Source: Rhizobium sp. WSM4643
Lineage (GTDB): Bacteria > Pseudomonadota > Alphaproteobacteria > Rhizobiales > Rhizobiaceae
Direction: 5' to 3'
Assembly: GCF_025152745.1 (NCBI RefSeq)
Contig: NZ_CP104040.1
Location: 4,599,501-4,663,500 of the forward strand
DNA: 64,000 bases
Part shown: piece after piece, positions 36,062 through 46,482 of the stretch
How positions within the stretch are numbered: the first letter of the stretch is position 1
Layout: every line of letters begins with the position of its first letter
The notes under the pieces: generated by a model
Database searches by the model: none
The model's input: the letters and a program-made list of their open reading frames with translations, nothing else
What the model was told of the DNA's origin: nothing
Made by a program: the position numbers and the translations under genes

Positions 36062-36093
36062 CAAAAAAACCGGAGACGTTTCCGTCCCCGGTT
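36062..36093 (-). terminator. Intrinsic terminator of the dnaK-dnaJ genes
   Basis: On the minus strand AACCGGGGACG pairs with CGTCTCCGGTT (one G-U pair) around a short loop, followed by TTTTTTTG. It lies 27 bases after the dnaJ stop. Confidence 0.92.
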
Positions 36094-36119
36094 CTCGAAG
36101 TGGGCGCGTCGATTGCGGT

Positions 36120-37247
36120 TCAGCCTTCGAAGAATTCCTTCATCCGGGCAAAGAAGCCCGTCGATTCCGGATTGTTCTCCTTGGACGAAAGCTGCTCGAA
36201 TTCCTGAAGCAGTTCGCGTTGGCGCTTGGTGAGCTTTTGCGGCGTCTCGATCTGGATCTGGATGTAGAGGTCGCCCGTCTGCACCGAACGCAGCACGGGC
36301 ATGCCCTTGCCCTTGAGGCGGAACTGTTTGCCGACCTGCGTGCCCTCGGGCACGGTCACGCGCGACTTGGTGCCGTCGAGCGTTGCCACGTCGAAGGTTC
36401 CGCCGAGTGCGGCCGTCGTCATCGAGATCGGAACGGCGCAATAGAGATCGGCTCCGTCGCGCTGGTAGAATTCATGCGGTTTGACGGACAGGAAGATATA
36501 GAGGTCACCAGCCGGCCCGCCGCGGGCGCCGGCTTCGCCTTCGCCCTGCAGGCGGATGCGCGTGCCGTCCTCGATGCCGGCGGGAATATTGACCGAGAGC
36601 GAACGCTCTTCCGTCACCCGGCCCTGGCCGTGGCACTTCGGGCAGGGATCGGGAATGATCTGGCCGCGGCCGTGGCAGGTCGGGCAGGTCCGCTCGATCG
36701 AGAAGAAGCCCTGTGCCGCGCGCACGCGTCCCGTTCCCTGGCAAGTGCCGCAATTCTTCGGCTGCGTGCCGGGCTTGGCGCCTGAACCCGAACAGACGTC
36801 GCAGGTGATCGACGTTGGAACGCGGATCTGCGCCGTCTTGCCGGAGAAAGCTTCTTCCAGCGTTATTTCCATGTTGTAGCGAAGATCGGCGCCGCGTTCG
36901 CGGCCGCCCGACGAGCGCTGGCGCGCACGCCCACCAGCCATCATTTCGCCGAAGATATCCTCGAAGATGTCGGAGAAACCGCCGCCGGCAAATCCGCCGC
37001 CACCGCCGCCCATGCCGCCATGCTCGAAGGCCGCATGGCCATAACGATCATAGGCCGCCCGCTTCTGCGGGTCCTTGAGCATCTCGTAGGCTTCGTTGAT
37101 TTCCTTGAACTTCCGTTCGGCGTCCTTGTCATCCGGGTTCTTGTCCGGATGGTACTTCATCGCCAGTTTGCGGAAGGCGCTTTTCAGCTCTTTCTCGTCC
37201 GCCGACTTGGCTACACCCAGAGTTTCGTAAAAGTCCGCTTTTGCCAT
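36120..37247 (-). CDS. dnaJ: Chaperone protein DnaJ
   Basis: A 375-residue Hsp40 that delivers substrates to DnaK and stimulates its ATPase. Domains in order: J domain with the HPD motif ([10 protein letters not shown]), Gly/Phe-rich linker, four zinc-binding repeats ([32 protein letters not shown]), and the C-terminal substrate-binding and dimerisation domains. Start ATG at 37247. It follows dnaK by 85 bases on the same strand, the standard dnaKJ operon. Confidence 0.97.
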   Translation of the reverse strand: MAKADFYETLGVAKSADEKELKSAFRKLAMKYHPDKNPDDKDAERKFKEINEAYEMLKDPQKRAAYDRYGHAAFEHGGMGGGGGGFAGGGFSDIFEDIFGEMMAGGRARQRSSGGRERGADLRYNMEITLEEAFSGKTAQIRVPTSITCDVCSGSGAKPGTQPKNCGTCQGTGRVRAAQGFFSIERTCPTCHGRGQIIPDPCPKCHGQGRVTEERSLSVNIPAGIEDGTRIRLQGEGEAGARGGPAGDLYIFLSVKPHEFYQRDGADLYCAVPISMTTAALGGTFDVATLDGTKSRVTVPEGTQVGKQFRLKGKGMPVLRSVQTGDLYIQIQIETPQKLTKRQRELLQEFEQLSSKENNPESTGFFARMKEFFEG

Positions 37248-37332
37248 TAAGGATTAAACCCCGGAAATGGATTTCCGGCTGCCATGGTGAGCAGCCGGAT
37301 CAGGTGTTGAAGCATAACCACGCCGTCGCGGA

Positions 37333-39249
<1,917 letters not shown>

Positions 39250-39362
39250 GTCATTCTCTCCTTGAAGCAAGCTGTCGGAACCCCGAGAAGGCATTTCCCT
39301 GACAGCCCCTTACGGGATGGGTCTACTTGAGATTACGCAATCGTGATTGCGGTGATGCGGCG

Positions 39363-39391
39363 TATATAAGGAGCGGTTTTCTGGACTGCAA
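39363..39391 (-). promoter_or_regulatory. Candidate dnaK promoter
   Basis: On the minus strand TTGCAG (39386-39391), 17-base spacer, TATATA (39363-39368). The same DNA can be read as an RpoH-like site (CTTGCA, 16 bases, CTTATAT). Both fit dnaK; the sequence does not decide between them. Confidence 0.55.
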
Positions 39392-39497
39392 GGCGAGAAA
39401 TGCCCCGGAATCCAGCAAAACGAATGTGTTGCCTTCAATTTTTACAGTCGCCGGGACGGAGGTCACCCCTTGCCCGGAAAGCGGCCGATTTTTGCGG

Positions 39498-39600
39498 CAT
39501 GTCGCGCAAAACTGCAGAGCGGTTTTGCGACAACCGCAGGCGTAAAACAAAGACCCGAAGCGCGTGGAGCGAATCTGAAAGATCGCGACGCGCTTAAGAT
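39498..39600. repeat. RIME-type repeat, copy 5
   Basis: GCATGTCGCGCAAAACTGCAG with inverted TTTTGCGACA, then AAAACAAAGACCCGAAGCGC, then AATCTGAAAGATCGCGACGCGC. Same order as copies 1 and 4. It lies between the PBP and dnaK genes. Confidence 0.8.
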
Positions 39601-39633
39601 CATCGGGCTTGTGCGGGGTATGCAGCAAAGATC

Positions 39634-41991
39634 TCACTGGCCCATGATCAGATCGAGCAGCGTCGTGCGCCGCGGCTGGACGGAAGAGGTGGTCTGCGCG
39701 CCCCCGACATCGCCGGGCGGCACTATGCCCTCATAGCCAGAACCGCCACCTTCGGCAATGTCTGCGGGCGGAACCGGGCCATTGCCGGAGGTCGCCGCCT
39801 GCTGCCGGGCAGGCGCTTGCGGATAGCGGTTTGCATTGTCGTTGCCGCCGAAGACGCCGGAAATGATACCGCCGATCGTCGATGGCGGCGCCTCCGCCGT
39901 CATCGGTTGCCCGCTGCCCAGCTGCCCGTTGCCCGTTGCCTCGGCCATCGGCTGACCGTTGTTCGGATCGGCGATCAACTGGCCGTTGCCGAAAAGCGGC
40001 GCCGGCGAAAGACCCTTGTGGGCTGCGATCATGAATTCCTTCCAGGCCTTGGCGGGCAAGCCGCCACCGGTCACCTTCTTCATCGGCTTGCCGTCGTCAT
40101 TGCCGAACCAGACCCCGGTGGTGAGGTTGCTGGTGAAACCGACGAAGAGCGCGTCGCGCGAATTCTGGGTGGTGCCGGTCTTTCCCGCCGCCTGCCAGCC
40201 GGGGATCTTGGCGCTCTTGCCGGTGCCGCTCTCGATGACGCCCATCATCATCGTATCCATCTCGGCGGCGATCTGCTCGGACAGCACGCGCGGCGGGCTG
40301 TCATAGGTATTTTCGTAGAGAACCTTGCCCTCGGCAGTCGTCACCCGGCGGATGACGTGCGGCGTCGCCTTGTAGCCGCCATTCATGAAGGCGGCATAGG
40401 AGGCGGTGAGTTCCATCAGCGACACTTCCGAGGTGCCGAGCGCGATCGAGGCATTCGGCTGCAGCTCGCTTTCAATGCCGAGCCGGTGGGCAAGCTTGAT
40501 CACCTGGTCCGGCCCGTCATACATCACCAGCTGCGCGGCCACCGTGTTCAGCGATTTGGCAAGCGCGGTCGCCAGCGTCACCTCGCCATTGTATTTCTTC
40601 TCGTAATTTTCGGGCGTCCAGTCGCCGATCCGGATCGGCGCGTCGTTGAACACCGAATAGGGCGTCAGCCCCTTTTCGAGTGCGGCAGCATAGACGAAGG
40701 GCTTGAACGACGAACCCGGCTGGCGTTTGGCCTTGACGGCGCGGTTGAACTGGCTTGTCGCATAGTCCCGGCCGCCGACCAGCGCCCGGATCGCGCCGGT
40801 GCCGTCGATTGAGACCAGGGCCGCCTGCGAGGCGTCGAGCTTGCCGCCCTCCTTGTCGAGCACGTCGACCAGCGATTGCTCGGCCTTCTTTTCCAGCGAC
40901 TTGTCGATTGTCGTATCGACGATGACGTCTTCCTTGACGTCGCCGATCAGACCCGGCAGCTCGTCCATCACCATGTCGGCGACATAGTGCCCGGCACCGG
41001 ACCAGTAGCTCTTGGCTGAGGCCGGGGTCTGCGACATCGCGGTCTTAACCTCGGAATCGGTGATGAAACCCTGTTCGCGCATTGCTGCGAGCACCAGTTG
41101 GGCGCGGGCATTCGCCGCATCGGCGTCGCGGGCCGGCGAAAGCCGCGACGGCGCTTTCAGCAGGCCGGCCAGCACCGCGGCCTCGCCGAGGTTCACGTCA
41201 CGTGCCGATTTGTTGAAGTAGCGGCGTGAGGCCGCCTCGACGCCATAGGCGTTCGATCCGAAGAACACCCGATTGAGATACATCGCAAGGATCTGGTCCT
41301 TGGTGTATTTCTGCTCCAGCCAGAGCGAGAGCAGCACCTCCTGTACTTTGCGTTCAAGCGTTCTCTCAGGGGAGAGGAAGAGGTTCTTGGCAAGCTGCTG
41401 CGTCAGCGTCGAGCCGCCCTGCACCATGTGACCAGCCGTCAGATTGGTCACGACAGCCCGGCCGAGGCCGAGCGGATCGACGCCGAAATGCGAATAGAAA
41501 CGCCGATCTTCGATGGCGATGACGGCTTCCGGAATATAGGGCGACATGTTTTCGAGCGACAGCGCCTCGCCGCCGGTGGCGCCGCGATTGGCGATGACGC
41601 TGCCGTCGACGGCGGTGATCTTCACGTTCGGCGGCCGCTCCGGGATCGCCCATGTGCTGGCGCTCGGCATGCGCGAGCCATAGTAGACCACAAGCCCGGC
41701 AACGCCGATGCCGGCCCAGATGAAAAGCACGACGCACCAGTAGGTCACGCGGCGCAGGAATCCGAAAAAGCCGCCGCCTTCGCGCTCCCGCGGCTCGCGC
41801 CGCCGCCGAGGGGCGGCACGTTGCGGCGGGGGTTTCGAGCCGCCGCGGCGCTGGGATCGGCCTCCGGCAATGCGATCGTCGGCATCAAGCGAGAACTCGT
41901 CATCGTCGCGTGCCGCTCGGCCGCTGAAGGACGGTTCTATTCTGTCGCCTGATCTGCCTCTGCCTGCCATCGCGGACCGGTCACACCCCAT
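39634..41991 (-). CDS. Class A penicillin-binding protein (PBP1-type)
   Basis: A bifunctional peptidoglycan glycosyltransferase and transpeptidase of 785 residues. A basic, Pro-rich cytoplasmic N-terminus precedes one transmembrane helix (about residues 78-100). The glycosyltransferase domain has EDRRFYSHFGVD and GGSTLTQQLAKN. The transpeptidase has the SxxK Ser in GSSFKPF, the SxN in SLN and KTGTT. A Gly/Asn/Pro-rich periplasmic tail ends the protein. The start could be the ATG at 41991 or at 41970 (MAGRGRSGDR); neither has a strong ribosome-binding site. Stand-alone gene. Which of the several rhizobial PBP1 paralogues this is cannot be settled here. Confidence 0.92.
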   Translation of the reverse strand: MGCDRSAMAGRGRSGDRIEPSFSGRAARDDDEFSLDADDRIAGGRSQRRGGSKPPPQRAAPRRRREPREREGGGFFGFLRRVTYWCVVLFIWAGIGVAGLVVYYGSRMPSASTWAIPERPPNVKITAVDGSVIANRGATGGEALSLENMSPYIPEAVIAIEDRRFYSHFGVDPLGLGRAVVTNLTAGHMVQGGSTLTQQLAKNLFLSPERTLERKVQEVLLSLWLEQKYTKDQILAMYLNRVFFGSNAYGVEAASRRYFNKSARDVNLGEAAVLAGLLKAPSRLSPARDADAANARAQLVLAAMREQGFITDSEVKTAMSQTPASAKSYWSGAGHYVADMVMDELPGLIGDVKEDVIVDTTIDKSLEKKAEQSLVDVLDKEGGKLDASQAALVSIDGTGAIRALVGGRDYATSQFNRAVKAKRQPGSSFKPFVYAAALEKGLTPYSVFNDAPIRIGDWTPENYEKKYNGEVTLATALAKSLNTVAAQLVMYDGPDQVIKLAHRLGIESELQPNASIALGTSEVSLMELTASYAAFMNGGYKATPHVIRRVTTAEGKVLYENTYDSPPRVLSEQIAAEMDTMMMGVIESGTGKSAKIPGWQAAGKTGTTQNSRDALFVGFTSNLTTGVWFGNDDGKPMKKVTGGGLPAKAWKEFMIAAHKGLSPAPLFGNGQLIADPNNGQPMAEATGNGQLGSGQPMTAEAPPSTIGGIISGVFGGNDNANRYPQAPARQQAATSGNGPVPPADIAEGGGSGYEGIVPPGDVGGAQTTSSVQPRRTTLLDLIMGQ

Positions 41992-42031
41992 GTTCGATCG
42001 CGAAGCCAGCTTCGCATAACGGTGCTCTTCT

Positions 42032-42083
42032 CCAGCGCCGCGCGTCTTTTCAGACGCGCAAAGGACGCTGAAGCACTTTGAGT
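42032..42083. repeat. RIME-type repeat, copy 6 (single palindrome)
   Basis: CCAGCGCCGCGCGTCTTTTCAG with AGACGCGCAAAGGACGCTG, then AAGCACTTTGA. Only the first palindrome of the repeat is present, upstream of the PBP gene. Confidence 0.75.
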
Positions 42084-42181
42084 GCCGCCGTGATCATCCG
42101 ACTGAACTGTAAATGCGGCGATTTAACGGGGTATTAATAATGGAAAGTAAGGCAGACCGCGCCGGGAGACAGCATCGCCCT

Positions 42182-42403
42182 TCAGTACTGTCGGGCCTCG
42201 TAATCGTCGAGCGTTTCCGGGTCCTGCTTATACTCCCACTCGCCCAGATGAAAGCGGCGCCAAATCTGGCCGGAAGGGTTGAGGTTCGCCCCATCGGTGA
42301 GGCGCACAGGCAGAAGTGGGTTATGTTTATGCCAAACGGTAACATCTATGGCGGCCGCCCGAGGGGCGAAAAGCCCGAAGAAAGCCAGGTAGTCTTGCGT
42401 CAT
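42182..42403 (-). CDS. Small conserved-looking protein of unknown function
   Basis: A 73-residue protein with no signal peptide. It is rich in Trp, Tyr and Asp: DVTVWHKHNPLLPVRLTD in the middle and GEWEYKQDPETLDDYEARQY at the C-terminus. The mixed, non-repetitive composition suggests a real gene. I know of similar small hypothetical proteins in rhizobia but cannot name a function. ATG at 42403. It lies between repeats, 0.2 kb upstream of the PBP gene. Confidence 0.5.
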   Translation of the reverse strand: MTQDYLAFFGLFAPRAAAIDVTVWHKHNPLLPVRLTDGANLNPSGQIWRRFHLGEWEYKQDPETLDDYEARQY

Positions 42404-42637
42404 CAGGGTCCAGCCTCGAACGGATTAAAATCAATCCGCAACTTCACAAAACTGCAATAAAGAATCCCGCAAAACAAGAGCCTCGCGATGGCTTCACATC
42501 AAATTGTCGGTGACCGCATTCGAGGATCGATGCTTCCCCCGCGGCGCTTGTCTTGCACTCGCCGGCGAAGTGGCGCGCGTCGTGAAAACAAAGGCCCGAA
42601 GTCTGTGGCGTGAGTTACGTTCGATACGACGTAGTTC
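42404..42637. other. Intergenic DNA with degenerate repeat traces
   Basis: No gene is visible. A short stretch near 42580 (AAAACAAAGGCCCGAAGT) matches the AAAACAAAGACCCGAAG module of the RIME-type repeats, suggesting a decayed copy. Confidence 0.4.
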
Positions 42638-42740
42638 ACCGCGGCGCGCGTCTTTTCGAGAGGCGCAAGTGACGCTGTAAAGCTTTGAATTGCTGGATAA
42701 TTTTGTCCTTAAACTCGTTTCCGATTTAAGGAATTATGCA
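42638..42740. repeat. RIME-type repeat, copy 7
   Basis: CCGCGGCGCGCGTCTTTTCGAG...GACGCTGTAAAGC then TTTGAATTGCTGGATAATTTTG and the CCTTAAACTCG...CGATTTAAGGAATTATGCA palindrome. Same layout as copy 2 at 28.9 kb. Confidence 0.85.
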
Positions 42741-42769
42741 GGAGGCGGAACCAATAGGCTTCACGTTTG

Positions 42770-42885
42770 TTTACTGAGAAGCGGGACAACCCCTCAAGTC
42801 CCGCGAATGATCGGCCGTCTCCCCTCAACACGTGCCGATCGACATCCGGCCCGGTGCACCCTCATGGGAGCGCCGGGCTTTTTTC
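42770..42885 (+). ncRNA. Candidate small RNA with three hairpins and C-rich loops
   Basis: Three consecutive hairpins on the plus strand: GCGGGAC/GTCCCGC (42781-42804, loop AACCCCTCAA), GATCGGC/GCCGATC (42809-42840, loop containing TCTCCCCTCAAC) and GCCCGG...CCGGGC (42849-42878, loop region ACCCTCAT) followed by TTTTTT at 42879-42884. The last is a clear intrinsic terminator with no protein gene before it. The C-rich loops could pair with purine-rich ribosome-binding sites, as in known alphaproteobacterial trans-acting sRNAs. The 5' end is not known (about 42770); I could not name the family. Confidence 0.65.
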
Positions 42886-42950
42886 TTGGGTGTTTTGCCC
42901 TTGGCTTGGCAAACCTCAAAGGAGGACGGCGCTGCCGTCCCCTCTCTGTT

Positions 42951-43619
42951 TCACTCGTCGCAGGAGGGATCGCCGGGGCGGCAATCAAAGTCCCTGCGGT
43001 CCGGCCTGCGGTCATCGCCTCTCCGGTCGTCCCTCTGCCGTTCATCTCTTTGCCGATGGTCCCCTTGCCGATCGCCCCTTTGATTGTCGTCGCGCCAGTC
43101 ACGATCTCGGTCGCGCCCATATCGGTCGCCATCCCGCTCGCGCCAGTTCCGGTCGCGATCCCGGTTATCCCGATCGCGATCCCGATCCCGATTGTCGCGG
43201 TCGCGGTAGTAATAATCCGGGCCGCGGCTCCAGCGGTCACGGTCGCGATAGAAATCGCGGTTGCGGTAGTAACGGTCCCAATAATTGTCGACGCTGAAGC
43301 GAATCATCGGAATGCCGAGCGGACGGTAATACTGCGGGCCGACATAGACGCGGCGCTGCTGGTAGAGGGCTTGCACGTACTGGCCGGAAACCCAGCCGCG
43401 GCCGCCGTAGAACTCGACGTCGCACCAGTTGACGTCGGAAAGGCATCCGCGGATCTCGACGGAGGAACCGGCGGGTATGACGGCAACGGCAGGATAACGG
43501 GTGCTCGGACCGGCACGCATGTTGACGTTCGCCGTCGAGTAGCCCTCGGCAGCCTGCGCTATGGCAGGCGCCAGCATAAGCAGGCCGACCGCTGCAATTT
43601 TAACAAAGAGATTTTTCAC
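42951..43619 (-). CDS. Secreted SH3-domain protein with Arg/Asp-repeat tail
   Basis: A 222-residue exported protein. A signal peptide (MKNLFVKIAAVGLLMLAPAIAQA) precedes a bacterial SH3 domain (about residues 25-90: STANVNMRAGPSTRYPAVAVIPAGSS, WCDVEFYGGRGWVSGQYV). After a Tyr-rich linker, roughly the last 100 residues are dominated by Arg, Asp, Asn and Tyr in RDRD-type repeats, and the protein ends with CRPGDPSCDE. The SH3 domain suggests peptidoglycan binding. The charged tail probably stays disordered and may bind polyanions or metal. The DNA behind the tail is a near-tandem repeat, so tail length may vary between strains. Confidence 0.85.
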   Translation of the reverse strand: MKNLFVKIAAVGLLMLAPAIAQAAEGYSTANVNMRAGPSTRYPAVAVIPAGSSVEIRGCLSDVNWCDVEFYGGRGWVSGQYVQALYQQRRVYVGPQYYRPLGIPMIRFSVDNYWDRYYRNRDFYRDRDRWSRGPDYYYRDRDNRDRDRDRDNRDRDRNWRERDGDRYGRDRDRDWRDDNQRGDRQGDHRQRDERQRDDRRGDDRRPDRRDFDCRPGDPSCDE

Positions 43620-43680
43620 GCTTCTCAGTCCTTGTTGGCACGTTTTTCAGGCAGCGCTTGGCCGCGTTTCCTTGGCATAT

Positions 43681-43752
43681 GCCATTGAAAGAAAAGATAG
43701 AGCGATCGCCCCCGGGTGTTAGGGTGTTGCTATCGTATTATCTTTCAATGGC
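43681..43752. repeat. 12-bp inverted repeat upstream of the SH3 gene
   Basis: GCCATTGAAAGA (43681-43692) and TCTTTCAATGGC (43741-43752) are perfect inverted copies 48 bases apart, 62 bases upstream of the SH3 gene start. They could be twin operator half-sites or a cruciform around the promoter. Confidence 0.6.
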
Positions 43753-43939
43753 TTATATATTGCCGGCGATGAACGCAGCTTGAACGGCGAAATATCTGTC
43801 AGCGCCCTTGGAGCCGCAAGCGGTGCTTCCGGCAAGGTGGTGCTGTTAACGGTTGGTTAACCTTTCGGCGGCAGTCTCGTTGCAATACCCGCTTGCTCCT
43901 TGACCACGGATGAACTGGCACTGAGATGAGCGGATGACG

Positions 43940-43966
43940 AAAGGCCGGGTCGAACCGGCCTTTTTG
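43940..43966. terminator. Intrinsic terminator after the dipeptidase gene
   Basis: AAGGCCGG pairs with CCGGCCTT around a 6-base loop, with TTTTTGTTATTT on the plus strand and only a short T-run on the minus strand. It can serve the convergent-side end of the dipeptidase gene. The strong plus-strand T-run has no assigned plus-strand gene. Nothing else is visible in the 43753-43939 gap. Confidence 0.75.
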
Positions 43967-43994
43967 TTATTTGCGATTCTGCTTGGCACGCCGT

Positions 43995-45383
<1,389 letters not shown>

Positions 45384-45521
45384 TTTCGACTCCTTTTCGA
45401 GATTCGGCCGGACGATAGACCAAACCGGAAAGGCACGCGAGGCGGAAAAAACAAAAATCGGCGGGGAAGCAGCTCGCCCGGCACGGCGCAGATTAGCTGT
45501 TCGCGCGGTGGCTCTTTTCGG

Positions 45522-45953
45522 TCAGAGCGCCTTGGCGTTTTCCAGAAGCCGGCGGATATATTCGAGTGTCAGCTCGCGCTCGAAAACCCGGAAACCTTTA
45601 AACAGCGCCAGGTCGGCCTCACGCGCGGTCTCGATCGCCTCGGCCTCCATGGCGCGGGCGCGCGGCGTCAGGAAGAGCAGTTGCGCCCGCTTGTCGGATG
45701 GATGCGGCCGGCGTTCGATCAGCCCGTCGCGGACCATGCGCGAAAGGGTATTGGCCATGGTCGCCTGCTCGATATCGACCCGCTCGAGAAGCTGTTTCTG
45801 GGTCAGCCCGTCCTCAGCCCAGAGTTCCAGCAGAATGGGGAACTGCCCTGGAGAAAAACCGAGCCCGACCGCGCGCTGGTGCAGCGAGCGGGCAAAACCC
45901 TTCGCCAGCTGGCTGGCAAGGTAGGCTCCCGAATCCATGCGGTTAAATCCCAT
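45522..45953 (-). CDS. MarR-family transcriptional regulator
   Basis: A 143-residue MarR-type winged-helix repressor. The recognition helix region DGLTQKQLLERVDIEQATMANTLSRMVRDGLIERRPHPSDKRAQLLFLTPRAR carries the typical wing Asp-x-Arg (SDKRAQ). The targets and ligand are unknown. The gene lies 138 bases upstream of the dipeptidase and 100 bases from the terminator of a candidate small RNA. Confidence 0.92.
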   Translation of the reverse strand: MGFNRMDSGAYLASQLAKGFARSLHQRAVGLGFSPGQFPILLELWAEDGLTQKQLLERVDIEQATMANTLSRMVRDGLIERRPHPSDKRAQLLFLTPRARAMEAEAIETAREADLALFKGFRVFERELTLEYIRRLLENAKAL

Positions 45954-46052
45954 GGCTGCAAGTTAGGCTCAAAACCATGCCGGAGACAATGCAGCAAATC
46001 GCATACGATACTCCATAACATGCAAGCTGCGATCAGAATTTCGAGTATCTCG

Positions 46053-46205
46053 AAAAAACAAAAGTCGCCATGGCCTGGAGGTTGGCCATGGCGATTTTAA
46101 AGTGGGGACAAAGGCCCGGAGAGGGGGGATAAGGCCTTTGTCCAAGTCTGACGCGGCGGGGGACAAGCCGGTAATCAGACCCGCGGCGCAATCAAGCGCC
46201 GGTGA
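46053..46205 (-). ncRNA. Candidate trans-acting small RNA (possibly the alpha-r7 / Smr7C family)
   Basis: On the minus strand four hairpins follow one another: GGCGC/GCGCC (46185-46200), GTCTGA/TCAGAC (46146-46180), an 11-bp stem GGACAAAGGCC/GGCCTTTGTCC (46106-46143) with a CCCCCCTCTCC loop, and an 11-bp terminator stem TCGCCATGGCC/GGCCATGGCGA (46065-46094, loop AACCTCCA) followed by TTTTGTTTTTT. The loops are complementary to ribosome-binding sites. The gene lies between marR and polA. I recall the alpha-r7 sRNA of Sinorhizobium as a neighbour of polA, of about 150 nt; the family assignment is therefore tentative. The 5' end is estimated. Confidence 0.7.
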
Positions 46206-46325
46206 CATGGATTTGTGCCTTAAAATGTGGTTTTTCAAGGGAGGGCCATCGTTACAAATCGGTAACAGTTTGGTGAGCCGGAATCTCTGCCGCACAATTC
46301 CTGAGATCGGAAACGATGGAAGGAT

Positions 46326-46370
46326 AAAATTACGCAGCAACGCCAAGTGCTCAGCGTCCTTTGCGCGTCC
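46326..46370. repeat. Degenerate RIME-type fragment before polA
   Basis: ATTACGCAGCAACGCCAAGTGC then TCAGCGTCCTTTGCGCGTC, close to the reversed unit at 57.95 kb (TTATGCAGCAATTCAAAGTGC, then ACAGCGTCCTTTGCGCGTC). The rest of 46206-46482 shows no gene. Confidence 0.65.
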
Positions 46371-46482
46371 GAAAACGAGCGCGGCGACATGGCCCTCCGA
46401 ACGCCATAATCCTTTTCGCGCGCCGAACTTTATGCCGAACTCTATATGGACCTCGTCCGATGCCCGCGCTATCCATGCACGC

